64,000 nt of DNA from Bacillus sp. 7884-1 (GCF_002272245.1 NZ_NPDD01000001.1:1-64000), one strand, 5' to 3'. Shown: positions 7,977-16,958, counted from the first letter of the stretch. Program-made: numbers and translations. Notes: generated by a model not told the origin, from the sequence alone.

Positions 7977-9182
7977 ATGATGAATGTGAAGCAATATGAT
8001 GGTTACCAGTCCTTTAGTTATTTAAAAGCGAATCAAGATTATAAACAATATGAGTTATCCTATGAACTTGATCGAGTCCCAGCGTACTCGCTTCAATTAA
8101 CAGAGAATGAAGCAGAAAGACTGAAAAAAATATTAACAAAATACCCGATCGTTTCATTACGTGACCATGGCTTTATTGTCCCAAAAAAATCTGAACAGAT
8201 TCTCTCTTATTGTGGTGAATTGCACACTGCTTTTCATTATGAAGGAATATCTATGTCAGGAATTGACGTAATATTCGAAAATTTCATGGATGGGATTTCG
8301 ATCATTTCCTCTAAAAACGGCCTGAAATGGGATGATGTCCTTTATTTGCTTGGTATGCGCTACGCTGATATCCAGCGTCAAAAGACGATTTATGTCGCAA
8401 GCACATACGGTGACTTGTTAAAAGCAAAGCGGAACAAACAAGTAGCCATATTACCGTCACTAGAAGCGGCAAGCATTTTAGAAAATGAGCTGGATCGTGT
8501 AGATATTTTGTACGGTTTCGGTATCCGCTGTATGGGAATTACCTATAACGAAGCAAATAGTCTTGGTTCAGGGCTGATTGAGAATAGAGATGGCGGCTTA
8601 ACCAATTTCGGCCGCCGTGTGATTGAAAGAATGAATCGATTAGGGATGATAATTGACATTTCTCATTGTGGAGATCAAACGAGTTTAGATGTGATTGAAA
8701 CAAGTGAGCACCCTGTTTTCATCACACATGCAGGTGCAAGGGCATTGTGGAACACACCACGAATGAAGCCTGACCATGTTTTACAAGCATGTGCTGAAAA
8801 AGGCGGGATCATTGGAATTTGTGCTGCCCCTAATACGACATTAACAAAAAACTCACCTAACCATTCACTGCAATCCGTGATGGAGCATTTTGAATATATT
8901 AGCAAATTAGTAGGCATTGATCATGTTGGTCTTGGACCCGACACTTTTTTTGGAGACCACGTCGCCTTACAGCATGCCTTTGACGATATGTTAGGCATAT
9001 CAGCTTCTCACAGTGGAGAGGTTTATAAGGAGTCTACTTATGTAGAAGGGGTGGAAAATCCTGCTGAGGCCATGAAAAATATGATTGGATGGCTGGTGAA
9101 ACACAATTATTCAACTAAAGCTATTACCAAGGCAGCAGGCGGGAATGCCATGCGGGTGATAAAAAGTATTTTAATAAACTAA
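7977..9182 (+). CDS. M19 (membrane dipeptidase) family metal-dependent hydrolase
   Basis: A 401-residue TIM-barrel protein of the renal-dipeptidase family. Recognisable blocks are PSLEAASILE (bridging Glu region), GIRCMGITYNEANSLGSG, MIIDISHCG and PVFITHAGARAL (metal His residues), and HVGLGPDTFFG. The first metal motif of the family (HxD in DGHND) is not obvious; VSLRDHGF stands in its place, so metal binding may be altered. It begins 3 bp after the Rieske gene with no clear ribosome site, suggesting translational coupling. True dipeptidase activity is doubtful here; an amide or lactam cleavage in the aromatic pathway is an alternative. Confidence 0.8.
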   Translation: MMNVKQYDGYQSFSYLKANQDYKQYELSYELDRVPAYSLQLTENEAERLKKILTKYPIVSLRDHGFIVPKKSEQILSYCGELHTAFHYEGISMSGIDVIFENFMDGISIISSKNGLKWDDVLYLLGMRYADIQRQKTIYVASTYGDLLKAKRNKQVAILPSLEAASILENELDRVDILYGFGIRCMGITYNEANSLGSGLIENRDGGLTNFGRRVIERMNRLGMIIDISHCGDQTSLDVIETSEHPVFITHAGARALWNTPRMKPDHVLQACAEKGGIIGICAAPNTTLTKNSPNHSLQSVMEHFEYISKLVGIDHVGLGPDTFFGDHVALQHAFDDMLGISASHSGEVYKESTYVEGVENPAEAMKNMIGWLVKHNYSTKAITKAAGGNAMRVIKSILIN

Positions 9183-9200
9183 GAGAGGGGACGATTACTT

Positions 9201-9965
9201 TTGAAAAGGAATGTAGTAGATCAAGAAGTGGCGATCGTTACGGGTGCAGGGCAGGGGCTCGGTCATGCGATTGCCATAAAGCTCCTTTCAGAAGGAAAAA
9301 GAGTTGTTTTTGTTGACGTGAATGAAACTGCCTTAAACGAAGTAAAAGAATCTGATCTTTTGCATCGTTACCATTCTTCCTATTCGATGTTTTTAACAGT
9401 GGATGTATCGGATGTCAATGCTATTAAAAAGAGTGTGGAAACGATCATGGAAGACTGGGGACGCATTGATATATTGGTTAACAACGCTGGTGTCCGTAAA
9501 GAAACCGTGATTGAGGAAGTATCGGAAGAGGAATGGAATCATATTTTATCAGTCAATCTCGGTGGGACCTTTTTCTACTCTCAAGCTGTACTAAACACGA
9601 TGAAACAGAAAAAAAAAGGGCGTATTATTAATGTTTCTTCATTTGGGGGACAAGCGGGTCCGCTGACATCCGGTGCCCATTATTGTGCTTCTAAAGCGGG
9701 ACAGCTTGTTTTAACAAAAGTATTTGCTAGGTCTTTAGCTGATCAGGGGATCACTGTAAATACTGTTGCTCCCGCTGCCATTGAAACACCAGAAATGGAA
9801 AAGATGGACCCAGCGGTATTAGAAAAAATGAAGGAGAGCATTCCAGTAAAACGCTTTGGTGAAGCAGAAGAAGTGGCAAGCATGGTTTCTTTCCTAGCTT
9901 CAGATGCTGCTAGTTATATTACGGGTTCAACCTTCGACATAAACGGTGGTTTGCTCATGCGTTAA
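9201..9965 (+). CDS. short-chain dehydrogenase/reductase (IacE-like position)
   Basis: A classical 254-residue SDR starting at TTG 9201 behind GAGAGGGG. It has the cofactor motif TGAGQGLGHA, NNAGVRKE, catalytic Ser in NVSSFGGQAG and Tyr-Lys in YCASKAGQLV, and ends with FDINGGLLMR. Cofactor is NAD(H) or NADP(H). In iac clusters the SDR IacE acts early in indole-3-acetate breakdown; that assignment here rests only on neighbourhood. A FabG-like role outside the pathway is the alternative. Confidence 0.88.
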   Translation: MKRNVVDQEVAIVTGAGQGLGHAIAIKLLSEGKRVVFVDVNETALNEVKESDLLHRYHSSYSMFLTVDVSDVNAIKKSVETIMEDWGRIDILVNNAGVRKETVIEEVSEEEWNHILSVNLGGTFFYSQAVLNTMKQKKKGRIINVSSFGGQAGPLTSGAHYCASKAGQLVLTKVFARSLADQGITVNTVAPAAIETPEMEKMDPAVLEKMKESIPVKRFGEAEEVASMVSFLASDAASYITGSTFDINGGLLMR

Positions 9966-9990
9966 ACAGATTCTAAAGGAGATGAATGTA

Positions 9991-10359
9991 ATGGGAGAAA
10001 TTAAACATGGTGCACCTGAAATACCCAATCCATTGAGAGTTTTTATGACGTTTGAGTCGACAGGGTGGTTTGATACTACTCAGGAGCAAAAAGAAAAAGA
10101 AATTTTGCCGCTGCTTCATGAAGTCTTAGTGGAGTGGAAAGAAAATGGATCGGAATTATTAGGCACGTTTGACAGAGATATATTAACAGCCGGGCATGCA
10201 GGACCGGTTAATTGGCATGCGTGTTTTCTATATAATGTCCCTAATTTGCAAACGGTTACAAATATGACGCACTCCTTTCGAGCAACTGGCCTCGATCGCT
10301 TCTTCCGTCTTGAAGCATCAATTGGACGTCCATTTTTCTTGTTAGAAAACAAGCGTTAA
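9991..10359 (+). CDS. small IacB-like protein
   Basis: A 122-residue soluble protein. The frame is open from 9946, inside the end of the SDR, but AAAGGAG at 9975 fits the ATG at 9991. Features are LRVFMTFESTGWFD, ELLGTFDRDILTAGHAG and a C-terminal RLEASIGRPFFLLE. It has no transmembrane or signal segment. From memory this resembles IacB, the small protein of unknown role in indole-3-acetate clusters; I cannot verify this by search. Its place between the SDR and the amidase supports the idea. Confidence 0.65.
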   Translation: MGEIKHGAPEIPNPLRVFMTFESTGWFDTTQEQKEKEILPLLHEVLVEWKENGSELLGTFDRDILTAGHAGPVNWHACFLYNVPNLQTVTNMTHSFRATGLDRFFRLEASIGRPFFLLENKR

Positions 10360-10408
10360 ACAGTTGAACAAAAGAGATATGCCATTCAGGAGGAGAGGGG
10401 GGACCTTC

Positions 10409-10525
10409 TTGACTTTATATGAATATTTACAGGATATCCTGGAACTCGAAAAGGCAGAGATGTTTATGATAGATCCTGCTTTTACGTTGAACCTTGAAGA
10501 TTTTGAGAAGGATGAAAATGAGTGA
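10409..10525 (+). CDS. 38-residue small protein coupled to the amidase
   Basis: A short frame starting at TTG 10409 behind a strong AGGAGGAGAGGGG site. It encodes TLYEYLQDILELEKAEMFMI followed by DPAFTLNLEDFEKDENE, which is acidic and probably helical. Its stop overlaps the amidase start by eight bases, a typical translational-coupling layout. No family is recognised. It may be a genuine micro-protein or the remnant of a longer gene. Confidence 0.45.
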   Translation: MTLYEYLQDILELEKAEMFMIDPAFTLNLEDFEKDENE

Positions 10526-11933
10526 ACTGCTATTTGCTTCGATTGAAGCAGCCGGGTATTTAATGGCAAAGAAAGAGATTTCACCAACGGAATTAACGGC
10601 ATTAACATTGGAACATATAAAAAAAAATGACCCTGCCCTTCAAGCATTTATCACCGTGATGGAAGAAGAAGCCATCGTTCAGGCGGAGAACTTAGAAAAA
10701 GAAATTCAAAGCAATCAACTTCGTGGACCGCTGCACGGAATCCCGATTGTGGTGAAGGATTTATTGCAAACAAAAGGGGTACGAACAACTTGCGGGTCAA
10801 AAGTTTTTCAAGACTGGGAGCCTTCAGATGATGCCATAACTGTTCAAAAGCTGAAGGACGCAGGAGCTGTCATCATCGGTAAAGCAAACTTGCATGAATT
10901 TGCAATGGGAGCAACAACTGAAAATCCTCACTATGGAAGTACAAAGAATCCATGGGATTTAACAAGAATACCAGGTGGTTCGAGCGGTGGTTCAGCTGTG
11001 GCCACGGCAACAGGTATGGCCTTCGGTGCTATTGGTACAGATACAGCGGGTTCAATTCGTCTGCCTGCAGCAATGTGTGGCACGGTAGGATTTAAACCGA
11101 CTTATGGACTTGTTAGTCGTGAGGGGTGTCTGCCATTTAGTTGGTCTTTAGACCATGTAGGTCCAATGGCAAGAACAGTAAAGGATACGGCGATCATGCT
11201 TGAAGTGATGAAAGGATATGATTCCAAAGACCATTCGACTGTTAAAAGGGATGAGTCTGTTATCTATCCCGAGTTACAAACTCTTAAAGGAATTAAGCTA
11301 GGTTTTTATGAACCGTACATGTTTTCAGGAATCGATGAGAATGTGAAGACCGTTATTCAGAAAGCTTTTCAGCGATTAACCGATCTGGGGGCTGAAATCG
11401 TTTCTATTAACCTACCAGGGATAGAAAGGGCCCTTGATGCTTTAAAAACAATTGCGCAAGCAGAAGTGGTTTCCTTTCACGAACCGTTATTAAAGAGATT
11501 TGGAGATTTATATGGGGATGATTTGAAATATCGCTTCCAATTTGGCCGTAGTATTTCCGCAACCGATTATATAAATGCCCAACGAACAAGAAGACAGTTT
11601 ATCACCGAAACACTTAAACAAATGAAAGAGCTTGATGCGTTAGTTGGTCCTACCAATGTTCAGCCACCGTTTGAGATAGGCACTATGGTTCCAGAACAGG
11701 CGATTAGCAATATGTTTACGCTTGGAAAAACACCACTTGCCAATATTCTCGGATTTCCGGCACTTTCCGTTGCCTGCGGTTTTACGTCGGATACTCTACC
11801 GGTTGGCCTCCAGCTGTTAGGAAAACCTTTTTCAGACAAAAGAGTTCTGCAAATAGGAGATTGCTATGAGAAGTCAGAGAAATGGGTACAGGCCTTGAGA
11901 GAGAATCAGCGTTATCTCCATGCGGTTACATGA
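10518..11933 (+). CDS. amidase-signature family hydrolase (IacH-like position)
   Basis: About 471 residues from ATG 10518; the frame is open from a TTG at 10494, but GAGAAGG lies six bases before 10518. The amidase signature is complete: Lys in GIPIVVKDLL, cis-Ser in RIPGGSSGGSAVA and nucleophilic Ser in GTDTAGSIRLP. It would hydrolyse an amide or lactam of an aromatic intermediate. GatA is the obvious look-alike, but no gatB or gatC is adjacent and the catabolic setting argues against a translation role. IacH of indole-acetate clusters is an amidase of this family. Confidence 0.88.
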   Translation: MSELLFASIEAAGYLMAKKEISPTELTALTLEHIKKNDPALQAFITVMEEEAIVQAENLEKEIQSNQLRGPLHGIPIVVKDLLQTKGVRTTCGSKVFQDWEPSDDAITVQKLKDAGAVIIGKANLHEFAMGATTENPHYGSTKNPWDLTRIPGGSSGGSAVATATGMAFGAIGTDTAGSIRLPAAMCGTVGFKPTYGLVSREGCLPFSWSLDHVGPMARTVKDTAIMLEVMKGYDSKDHSTVKRDESVIYPELQTLKGIKLGFYEPYMFSGIDENVKTVIQKAFQRLTDLGAEIVSINLPGIERALDALKTIAQAEVVSFHEPLLKRFGDLYGDDLKYRFQFGRSISATDYINAQRTRRQFITETLKQMKELDALVGPTNVQPPFEIGTMVPEQAISNMFTLGKTPLANILGFPALSVACGFTSDTLPVGLQLLGKPFSDKRVLQIGDCYEKSEKWVQALRENQRYLHAVT

Positions 11934-12042
11934 TATTTTTTTAGAGGGATTACATTAAAAGGCAGCCCTGAAGATGAGGAATTGAAAACGTTACTAGCTT
12001 GTATATGACAGTATTCCAAATGACAATTAGGAGGAAAAGGGA

Positions 12043-13143
12043 ATGGAAATTGCGGTAATTGGTGGAGGAAATGGAGCATATGCAGCAGCAGTCGATCTAA
12101 CGGAAAATGGTCATCATGTAAGGCTATGGAGAAGAGACAAGGATGCTTTTCAAGCAGTTCTCGATAACCAGACCATCCATGTAAAGGACCATAATGGATC
12201 ACGAACTGTTTCTATTAAGCTAGCAAGCACTGATTTGAAGGAGGTGGTTAATGGAGCCGAATTAATTGTCATTCCATTGCCGGCTGTTACGCAACAATCG
12301 TTAGCCAAACAACTAGCGCCTGTGCTGGAAGACGGACAGGTGATATTCTTGCCGCCTGGAACGTTTGGAAGCTATTTAATGTCAAAGGTTCTAGTAGATG
12401 AGGGCTGCAAGGCGAAAGTTGCATTTGCAGAAACAGGAACTCTACCCTATTTAGCAAGAAAATACGATGAACTAACGGTTTCTATTTCTGGAAGGGCAAC
12501 ACGGCTTCCGACAGGTGTATTCCCTAGTGAACGATCCGAGCAGGCATTTGAAGTGTTAAGAAAAGCATTTCCATCCATTGAACCAATTCAAGATGCATTG
12601 GACGGAGCATTAATGAATGCAGGTCCCATCATTCATCCTCCGCTTATTTTAATGAACGCTGGTCCGATTGAGCATTTTGACAAATGGGATATCCATAATG
12701 AAGGAACACAAACTTCAATTAGAAATGTTCATAAAGCACTTGATAATGAAAGAATAAAGATCCGTGAAGCATTAGGGTATACTAAGCCACATTTTCCGCT
12801 TGATGATCATTATAATATTGAAGGGGAAGAATGGATGTATGGGAATGGTGCTCATGAAAAGCTAGTAGATGGAGAGGATTGGTTTGAGCCGTTAGAGTTA
12901 AAAACTCACCGTTACATGAGAGAGGATGTTGCGTGTGGACTTGCCTTTCTCGTTTCAGTTGGAGAATGGCTGGATGTTCCCGTGCCAACTGCCAAAGGAT
13001 TGCTTGCCATTGCTTCCGCTGTAGTCGGTGAAGACTTGCGTGTAACAGGTAGAACGATGGAGAATCTCCAGCTTGCTTCGAAAACAAAAGCTGAATTGAA
13101 AGAAATCCTGGAGAAAGGATTGCTCCAATATGAAATCAGCTAA
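12043..13143 (+). CDS. NAD/NADP octopine/nopaline (opine) dehydrogenase family protein
   Basis: A 366-residue dehydrogenase. The N-terminal Rossmann fold has IGGGNGAYAAA, LWRRD and PPGTFGSYL. The C-terminal octopine-dehydrogenase domain has MNAGPIIHPP, NEGTQTSIR and the long helical end. Family members join an amino acid and a keto acid reductively, or run in reverse. In this island it could cleave or oxidise an N-carboxyalkyl or amino intermediate; that is inference. AGGAGG precedes the ATG and its 3' end overlaps the next gene by 14 bp. Confidence 0.82.
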   Translation: MEIAVIGGGNGAYAAAVDLTENGHHVRLWRRDKDAFQAVLDNQTIHVKDHNGSRTVSIKLASTDLKEVVNGAELIVIPLPAVTQQSLAKQLAPVLEDGQVIFLPPGTFGSYLMSKVLVDEGCKAKVAFAETGTLPYLARKYDELTVSISGRATRLPTGVFPSERSEQAFEVLRKAFPSIEPIQDALDGALMNAGPIIHPPLILMNAGPIEHFDKWDIHNEGTQTSIRNVHKALDNERIKIREALGYTKPHFPLDDHYNIEGEEWMYGNGAHEKLVDGEDWFEPLELKTHRYMREDVACGLAFLVSVGEWLDVPVPTAKGLLAIASAVVGEDLRVTGRTMENLQLASKTKAELKEILEKGLLQYEIS

Positions 13144-14149
13144 AAAGACCATCTTTATCGCAGGTGCCGGCCGTATGGGTAGAGGTATCGCCTTAACCTT
13201 TGCTTATCAGGGTTTTCCAGTAACACTTATTGATATAAAAAATAGGAATAATGAAGAATTCAACAGCTTAAAATCATCAGCCTTAGCTGAAATTAAGAGC
13301 CAACTGGAGATTCTCGCGCTATCTAGCGTTTTTCCATATGAAATGATCGATCGTATTGTCGATAGAATAGAAGTTCGTCATATTCATGATCAGACTGACA
13401 TATGGAAAGAAGCGGAAATAGTGTTTGAAGCAGTGCCAGAAATTCTAGCATTAAAGAAGGAAGTTTATAGTGGTATTTGTTCATCCTTGCAGAAAGATGC
13501 ACTGATTGCTTCGACAACCTCTTCCTTTTCTGTAAATGAATTAGCTGAATTTGTTTTGCATAAAGATAGATTTATGAATACACATTGGCTTAATCCTGCT
13601 TATTTGATTCCTCTAGTTGAAGTAAGCCCAGGTAATGAAACGAGCGATATATCGTTAAAGGAAATGTTTAAACTACTTGAGGGAATTGGCAAGGTTCCTA
13701 TTAAATGTGCACCTTCCCCAGGATTTATTGTTCCAAGGATTCAGGCACTCGCGATGAACGAAGCATCCAGGCTCGTTGAAGAAGGCGTTGCTTCTATTGA
13801 AGATATTGATAAAGCATCAAGGGTTGGATTTGGATTACGTTTTGCCGTATTAGGTCTATTGGAGTTTATTGATTGGGGAGGAGCCGATACGCTTTTCCAT
13901 GCAAGCAACTATTTAAAAGAATCATTAAAATCAGAGCGATTTTCACCGCCGGAAATTATTGAAGAGAAAATGAAAAGCGGAAATATCGGATTAAAAACTA
14001 AAAGAGGTTTTTATCATTTCGATGAAACGAATTTAGACCAATATCAATTGGAGACTCTTCAAAAATTTATTGATTTAATACAGCATCTAGGGTTTATTAC
14101 AGCACCTAAAGATGATAACTTAGCTATCATGAATGAGGGAACTTATTAA
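13130..14149 (+). CDS. 3-hydroxyacyl-CoA dehydrogenase family protein
   Basis: A 339-residue NAD-dependent dehydrogenase. The Rossmann motif is FIAGAGRMGRGIA, the middle carries FEAVPE and STTSSFSV, and the catalytic His and Asn fall in NTHWLNPAYLIPLVEV. The C-terminal helical domain begins near GFIVPRIQALAMNEA. It would oxidise a 3-hydroxyacid or 3-hydroxyacyl-CoA. It overlaps the opine-dehydrogenase gene. The 3-oxoadipate pathway does not itself need this enzyme, so it probably acts on the side chain in the upper pathway, perhaps with the amidase. Confidence 0.87.
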   Translation: MKSAKKTIFIAGAGRMGRGIALTFAYQGFPVTLIDIKNRNNEEFNSLKSSALAEIKSQLEILALSSVFPYEMIDRIVDRIEVRHIHDQTDIWKEAEIVFEAVPEILALKKEVYSGICSSLQKDALIASTTSSFSVNELAEFVLHKDRFMNTHWLNPAYLIPLVEVSPGNETSDISLKEMFKLLEGIGKVPIKCAPSPGFIVPRIQALAMNEASRLVEEGVASIEDIDKASRVGFGLRFAVLGLLEFIDWGGADTLFHASNYLKESLKSERFSPPEIIEEKMKSGNIGLKTKRGFYHFDETNLDQYQLETLQKFIDLIQHLGFITAPKDDNLAIMNEGTY

Positions 14150-14284
14150 GGTTTTGGAAACATGTAGCCGAAAAAGTCTGAAGGTTCGAAAAATACTTTG
14201 TGAGGAAATCACACTTCAACAGGATGGTGTTTGCGGTATATTCCTGTTCGTTTATGTTTAGACAATTTTTAGGGGAGTGAGTCT

Positions 14285-15616
14285 ATGAAAATTGAAAGTG
14301 TAAAACATAAAAAAATGGGAAGAATTGCAGCCGTTGCTGCGACGATAGGATCAGTTATTGAATGGTATGACTTTTTCTTGTATGCAACGGCCTCAGCATT
14401 AATTTTTCCAAAAGTATTTTTTCCCGCTTCCGATCCTTATATAGCAACGCTGCAATCTTTTGGCGCATTGGCAATCGGCTTTTTAGCCCGTCCTATTGGA
14501 GCAGCCATTTTCGGACATTTTGGGGACCGAGTGGGCCGCAAAACGGCATTGGTTCTTACCATGTTTTTGATGGGAATAAGCAGTCTAGCGATGGGGCTTT
14601 TACCAAGCTATGACAACATAGGCATGTGGGCACCTACTTTGCTGATCTTTTTACGATTAATTCAAGGAATTGGAGTAGGAGGAGAATGGGGTGGAGCTGT
14701 TCTTCTTTCAATGGAGTGGGGGAAAAAGAATAGGCAAGCCCTAATGGCGAGTTGGCCACAGATGGGTGTCGCAGCAGGTCTTTTGTTATCTTCTATGGTC
14801 ATTTCACTGATTATGTTTATTTCAGGTGACGGCTTTTATACCTGGGGATGGCGCATACCTTTTCTCTTTAGTGTACTACTGCTGATTGCTGGCTTGATTA
14901 TTCGATCAAAGATACCGGAAACACCTTCTTTCCAAAATGTACAAGAGGACAAACAAGTATCTCGCATGCCTGTATTAGAGGTGATTAAAAAGCATCCAAG
15001 GGAGATTCTATTAGCAGCTTTGATCAGACTATCTGAGAACGGTCCATTTTACGTGTACGCTGTGCTTATGATCAATTATGGCATGGAAACATTTAAAATA
15101 GACAAGCAATTTTTAGTGAATGCTAACACAATCGGAAGTGTGGTAATGGTATTTTGTATTCCTTTCTTTGGCTATCTGTCAGATCGAATTGGCATTAAGC
15201 GTATGTATTTGATTGGTGTAGCCACTACCTTCCTATGGGCATTCCCGTACATAGGGCTTGTCAATACAGGAATTCCGTGGGTTATTTTCCTGGCTACCGC
15301 CTTAGCGATGATTCCTCATAGTATGCAGGTGGGTCCACAAGGTGCGCTTCTTGCGAAAAGCTTCCCTGCTAGGTTACGATATAGCGGCCTGTCACTAGGG
15401 ACACAATTTGGATCTATCATCGCGGGAGGAATCGCACCACTTATTTGTACGTTTCTTTTACACAAGTTTGGCACGGCATATGCAGTGAGTGGCTATATTG
15501 TTTTTGTTGCCATTGTTTCGTTTACAGCCACACTAATGCTTAAAAGCTATCCCAATTCGGAGGATACGTCTTTGGAAGTCAAAGGAACTCCTTCCACTAC
15601 TGTTACAGCTCAATGA
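14285..15616 (+). CDS. MHS-type MFS transporter, probable aromatic/carboxylate:H+ symporter
   Basis: A 443-residue, 12-segment major-facilitator protein of the metabolite:H+ symporter group (ShiA, KgtP, ProP relatives). Signature blocks are TIGSVIEWYDFFLYATASAL, the loop GHFGDRVGRKTAL, RLIQGIGVGGEWGGAVLL, and FGYLSDRIGIKRMY in the second half. It should import the growth substrate of the island, such as an organic acid. It starts behind GGGGAG, 135 bp after the previous gene, and is followed by a terminator that closes the upper operon. Confidence 0.88.
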   Translation: MKIESVKHKKMGRIAAVAATIGSVIEWYDFFLYATASALIFPKVFFPASDPYIATLQSFGALAIGFLARPIGAAIFGHFGDRVGRKTALVLTMFLMGISSLAMGLLPSYDNIGMWAPTLLIFLRLIQGIGVGGEWGGAVLLSMEWGKKNRQALMASWPQMGVAAGLLLSSMVISLIMFISGDGFYTWGWRIPFLFSVLLLIAGLIIRSKIPETPSFQNVQEDKQVSRMPVLEVIKKHPREILLAALIRLSENGPFYVYAVLMINYGMETFKIDKQFLVNANTIGSVVMVFCIPFFGYLSDRIGIKRMYLIGVATTFLWAFPYIGLVNTGIPWVIFLATALAMIPHSMQVGPQGALLAKSFPARLRYSGLSLGTQFGSIIAGGIAPLICTFLLHKFGTAYAVSGYIVFVAIVSFTATLMLKSYPNSEDTSLEVKGTPSTTVTAQ

Positions 15617-15635
15617 AACTAACATAACGTTTTTA

Positions 15636-15675
15636 GAAAACCCTTTCACCCAGATGGTGAGAGGGTTTTCCTTTT
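15636..15675 (+). terminator. terminator of the upper operon
   Basis: AGAAAACCCTTTCACC pairs with GGTGAGAGGGTTTTC around the loop CAGAT, followed by CCTTTT. It separates the transporter from catA. Confidence 0.85.
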
Positions 15676-15778
15676 GTCAGCTAAAAATATTTTAGAAACA
15701 TATAAATTTGATTGCAGAAAATAAATGGATTCCATACGAGCAAAGTAGAAATCCATATGATTAATGCTAAATATTATG

Positions 15779-15804
15779 AATTTTCAAACCTATTAGTAGA
15801 TTGT
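15779..15804. promoter_or_regulatory. 26-bp motif shared with 2203-2228, upstream of catA
   Basis: AATTTTCAAACCTATTAGTAGATTGT lies about 100 bp upstream of catA and matches the element upstream of the upper operon at 22 of 26 positions. The core CTATTAGTAG has CTA/TAG dyad symmetry. It is a candidate operator or activator site that ties the two halves of the pathway together. Confidence 0.5.
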
Positions 15805-15906
15805 GATAATTTTCCGTGCGTTTTATGATTAGGGCATAGCATGATTATTGAAAAAACAGCTGAGCGAAACCGTTGCTAATTATGAAAATTAGAGGAGGCA
15901 AGAAGA

Positions 15907-16734
15907 ATGAAAAATCAAAAGGTTATCGATGTTTACCAAGGTTTAGTAGTTAAGTTTAAAGAATTAATTAGTGAACATGAACTTGATCATGATGATTACC
16001 AGGATTTAGTCAATTGGATGGATCAAGTAGGAAAATCAGGTGAAATTCCATTATTTATGGATGTGTTTTTTGAAACGCATGCGCTGCAAGAGATGTATAA
16101 GAGCGTAAAAGGAACGGAGCCAACGATTTTAGGACCTTATTATATTGAAAATGCAACTGAAATTCAAAATCCGGGGACTCTTCCACAAAGACAAGAGGAG
16201 CCAGGGGACGTATTATTCTTTAGTGGTTCGGTCAAAGATACTGATGGCAATCCATTAGTAAACACGAAGATTGATATATGGCAAGCGGACGCTAACGGGG
16301 AATACTCTAACTTTGCCGAAGGTATTCCAGGTGATAACCTTAGAGGTGTTTTGTATACAGATGAAAATGGGAATTTTGAAATTAAAACGATTGTTCCAGG
16401 AAATTATTCGATTCCGGCAGATGGTCCCACTGGTCATTTTTTAAAGTTGATTGATCATCATTCTTATCGTCCAGCACATCTTCACTTGCTGTTAAAGCCT
16501 GAAAATGGAGATAAATTAGTTACACAAATTTATTTTGAAGATGATCCATATTTGGATAGTGACGTAGCACAAGGTGTAAGAGGGACATTAATTACAAAAC
16601 TTGAAAAACAAGAAGATCCTAATGTACTGATTGAGAAGGGGTTAAATAAACCATTCTATACAGCTCATTTAGAATTTGAATTGAGACTTCAAGATACGCC
16701 TCATCTTAACAAAGCTAGTTTACAAACGTTATAA
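15907..16734 (+). CDS. catA: catechol 1,2-dioxygenase (intradiol)
   Basis: A 275-residue intradiol dioxygenase that opens catechol to cis,cis-muconate. Predicted Fe(III) ligands are Tyr133 (GEYSNF), Tyr167 (GNYSIP), His191 and His193 (RPAHLHL); the 24-residue gap from the second Tyr to the first His matches known CatA enzymes. The N-terminal helical linker domain and GPYYIENA are as in the family. GAGGAGG precedes the ATG. It has its own upstream region with the shared motif and is followed by a hairpin, so its transcript may partly end before the other pathway genes. Confidence 0.93.
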   Translation: MKNQKVIDVYQGLVVKFKELISEHELDHDDYQDLVNWMDQVGKSGEIPLFMDVFFETHALQEMYKSVKGTEPTILGPYYIENATEIQNPGTLPQRQEEPGDVLFFSGSVKDTDGNPLVNTKIDIWQADANGEYSNFAEGIPGDNLRGVLYTDENGNFEIKTIVPGNYSIPADGPTGHFLKLIDHHSYRPAHLHLLLKPENGDKLVTQIYFEDDPYLDSDVAQGVRGTLITKLEKQEDPNVLIEKGLNKPFYTAHLEFELRLQDTPHLNKASLQTL

Positions 16735-16809
16735 AATATTTAGATAAATCGTCCGTAAATTCAAATAGACATAAACCATTCTTCCCTAAATAGATAGAGT
16801 TGTTTAGTA

Positions 16810-16858
16810 AAAGATTGATCAAAACGACGAAAACTCGTGGATGGTCAGTCTTTTTTTT
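16810..16858 (+). terminator. hairpin/terminator between catA and the hydrolase gene
   Basis: AAGATTGATC pairs imperfectly with GGTCAGTCTT around an inner ACGA/TCGT stem, followed by eight T. It probably gives catA a separate or excess transcript relative to the downstream genes. Confidence 0.65.
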
Positions 16859-16958
16859 ACAAAGTATTACATGAGAACGGTTAACATAAAAATTTAAACG
16901 AGAATAAGAGTAACCATAACGTTTCAAGTAGGTACATGAATAACAAGGAGTGTCATTT

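Noticed and set aside
10518-11933. Annotation of the amidase as GatA.
   Set aside because: No gatB or gatC is adjacent and the gene is embedded in a catabolic operon; the shared signature alone does not justify the translation role.
11944-12022. Short reading ITLKGSPEDEELKTLL between the amidase and opine-dehydrogenase genes, reminiscent of acyl-CoA carboxylase epsilon subunits.
   Set aside because: No start codon or ribosome site, only about 20 residues, and no carboxylase genes nearby; the similarity is probably chance.
12782-13152. Long open frames on the minus strand across the opine-dehydrogenase gene.
   Set aside because: They lie fully antisense to a well-supported gene, have no ribosome sites and give low-complexity, non-family proteins.
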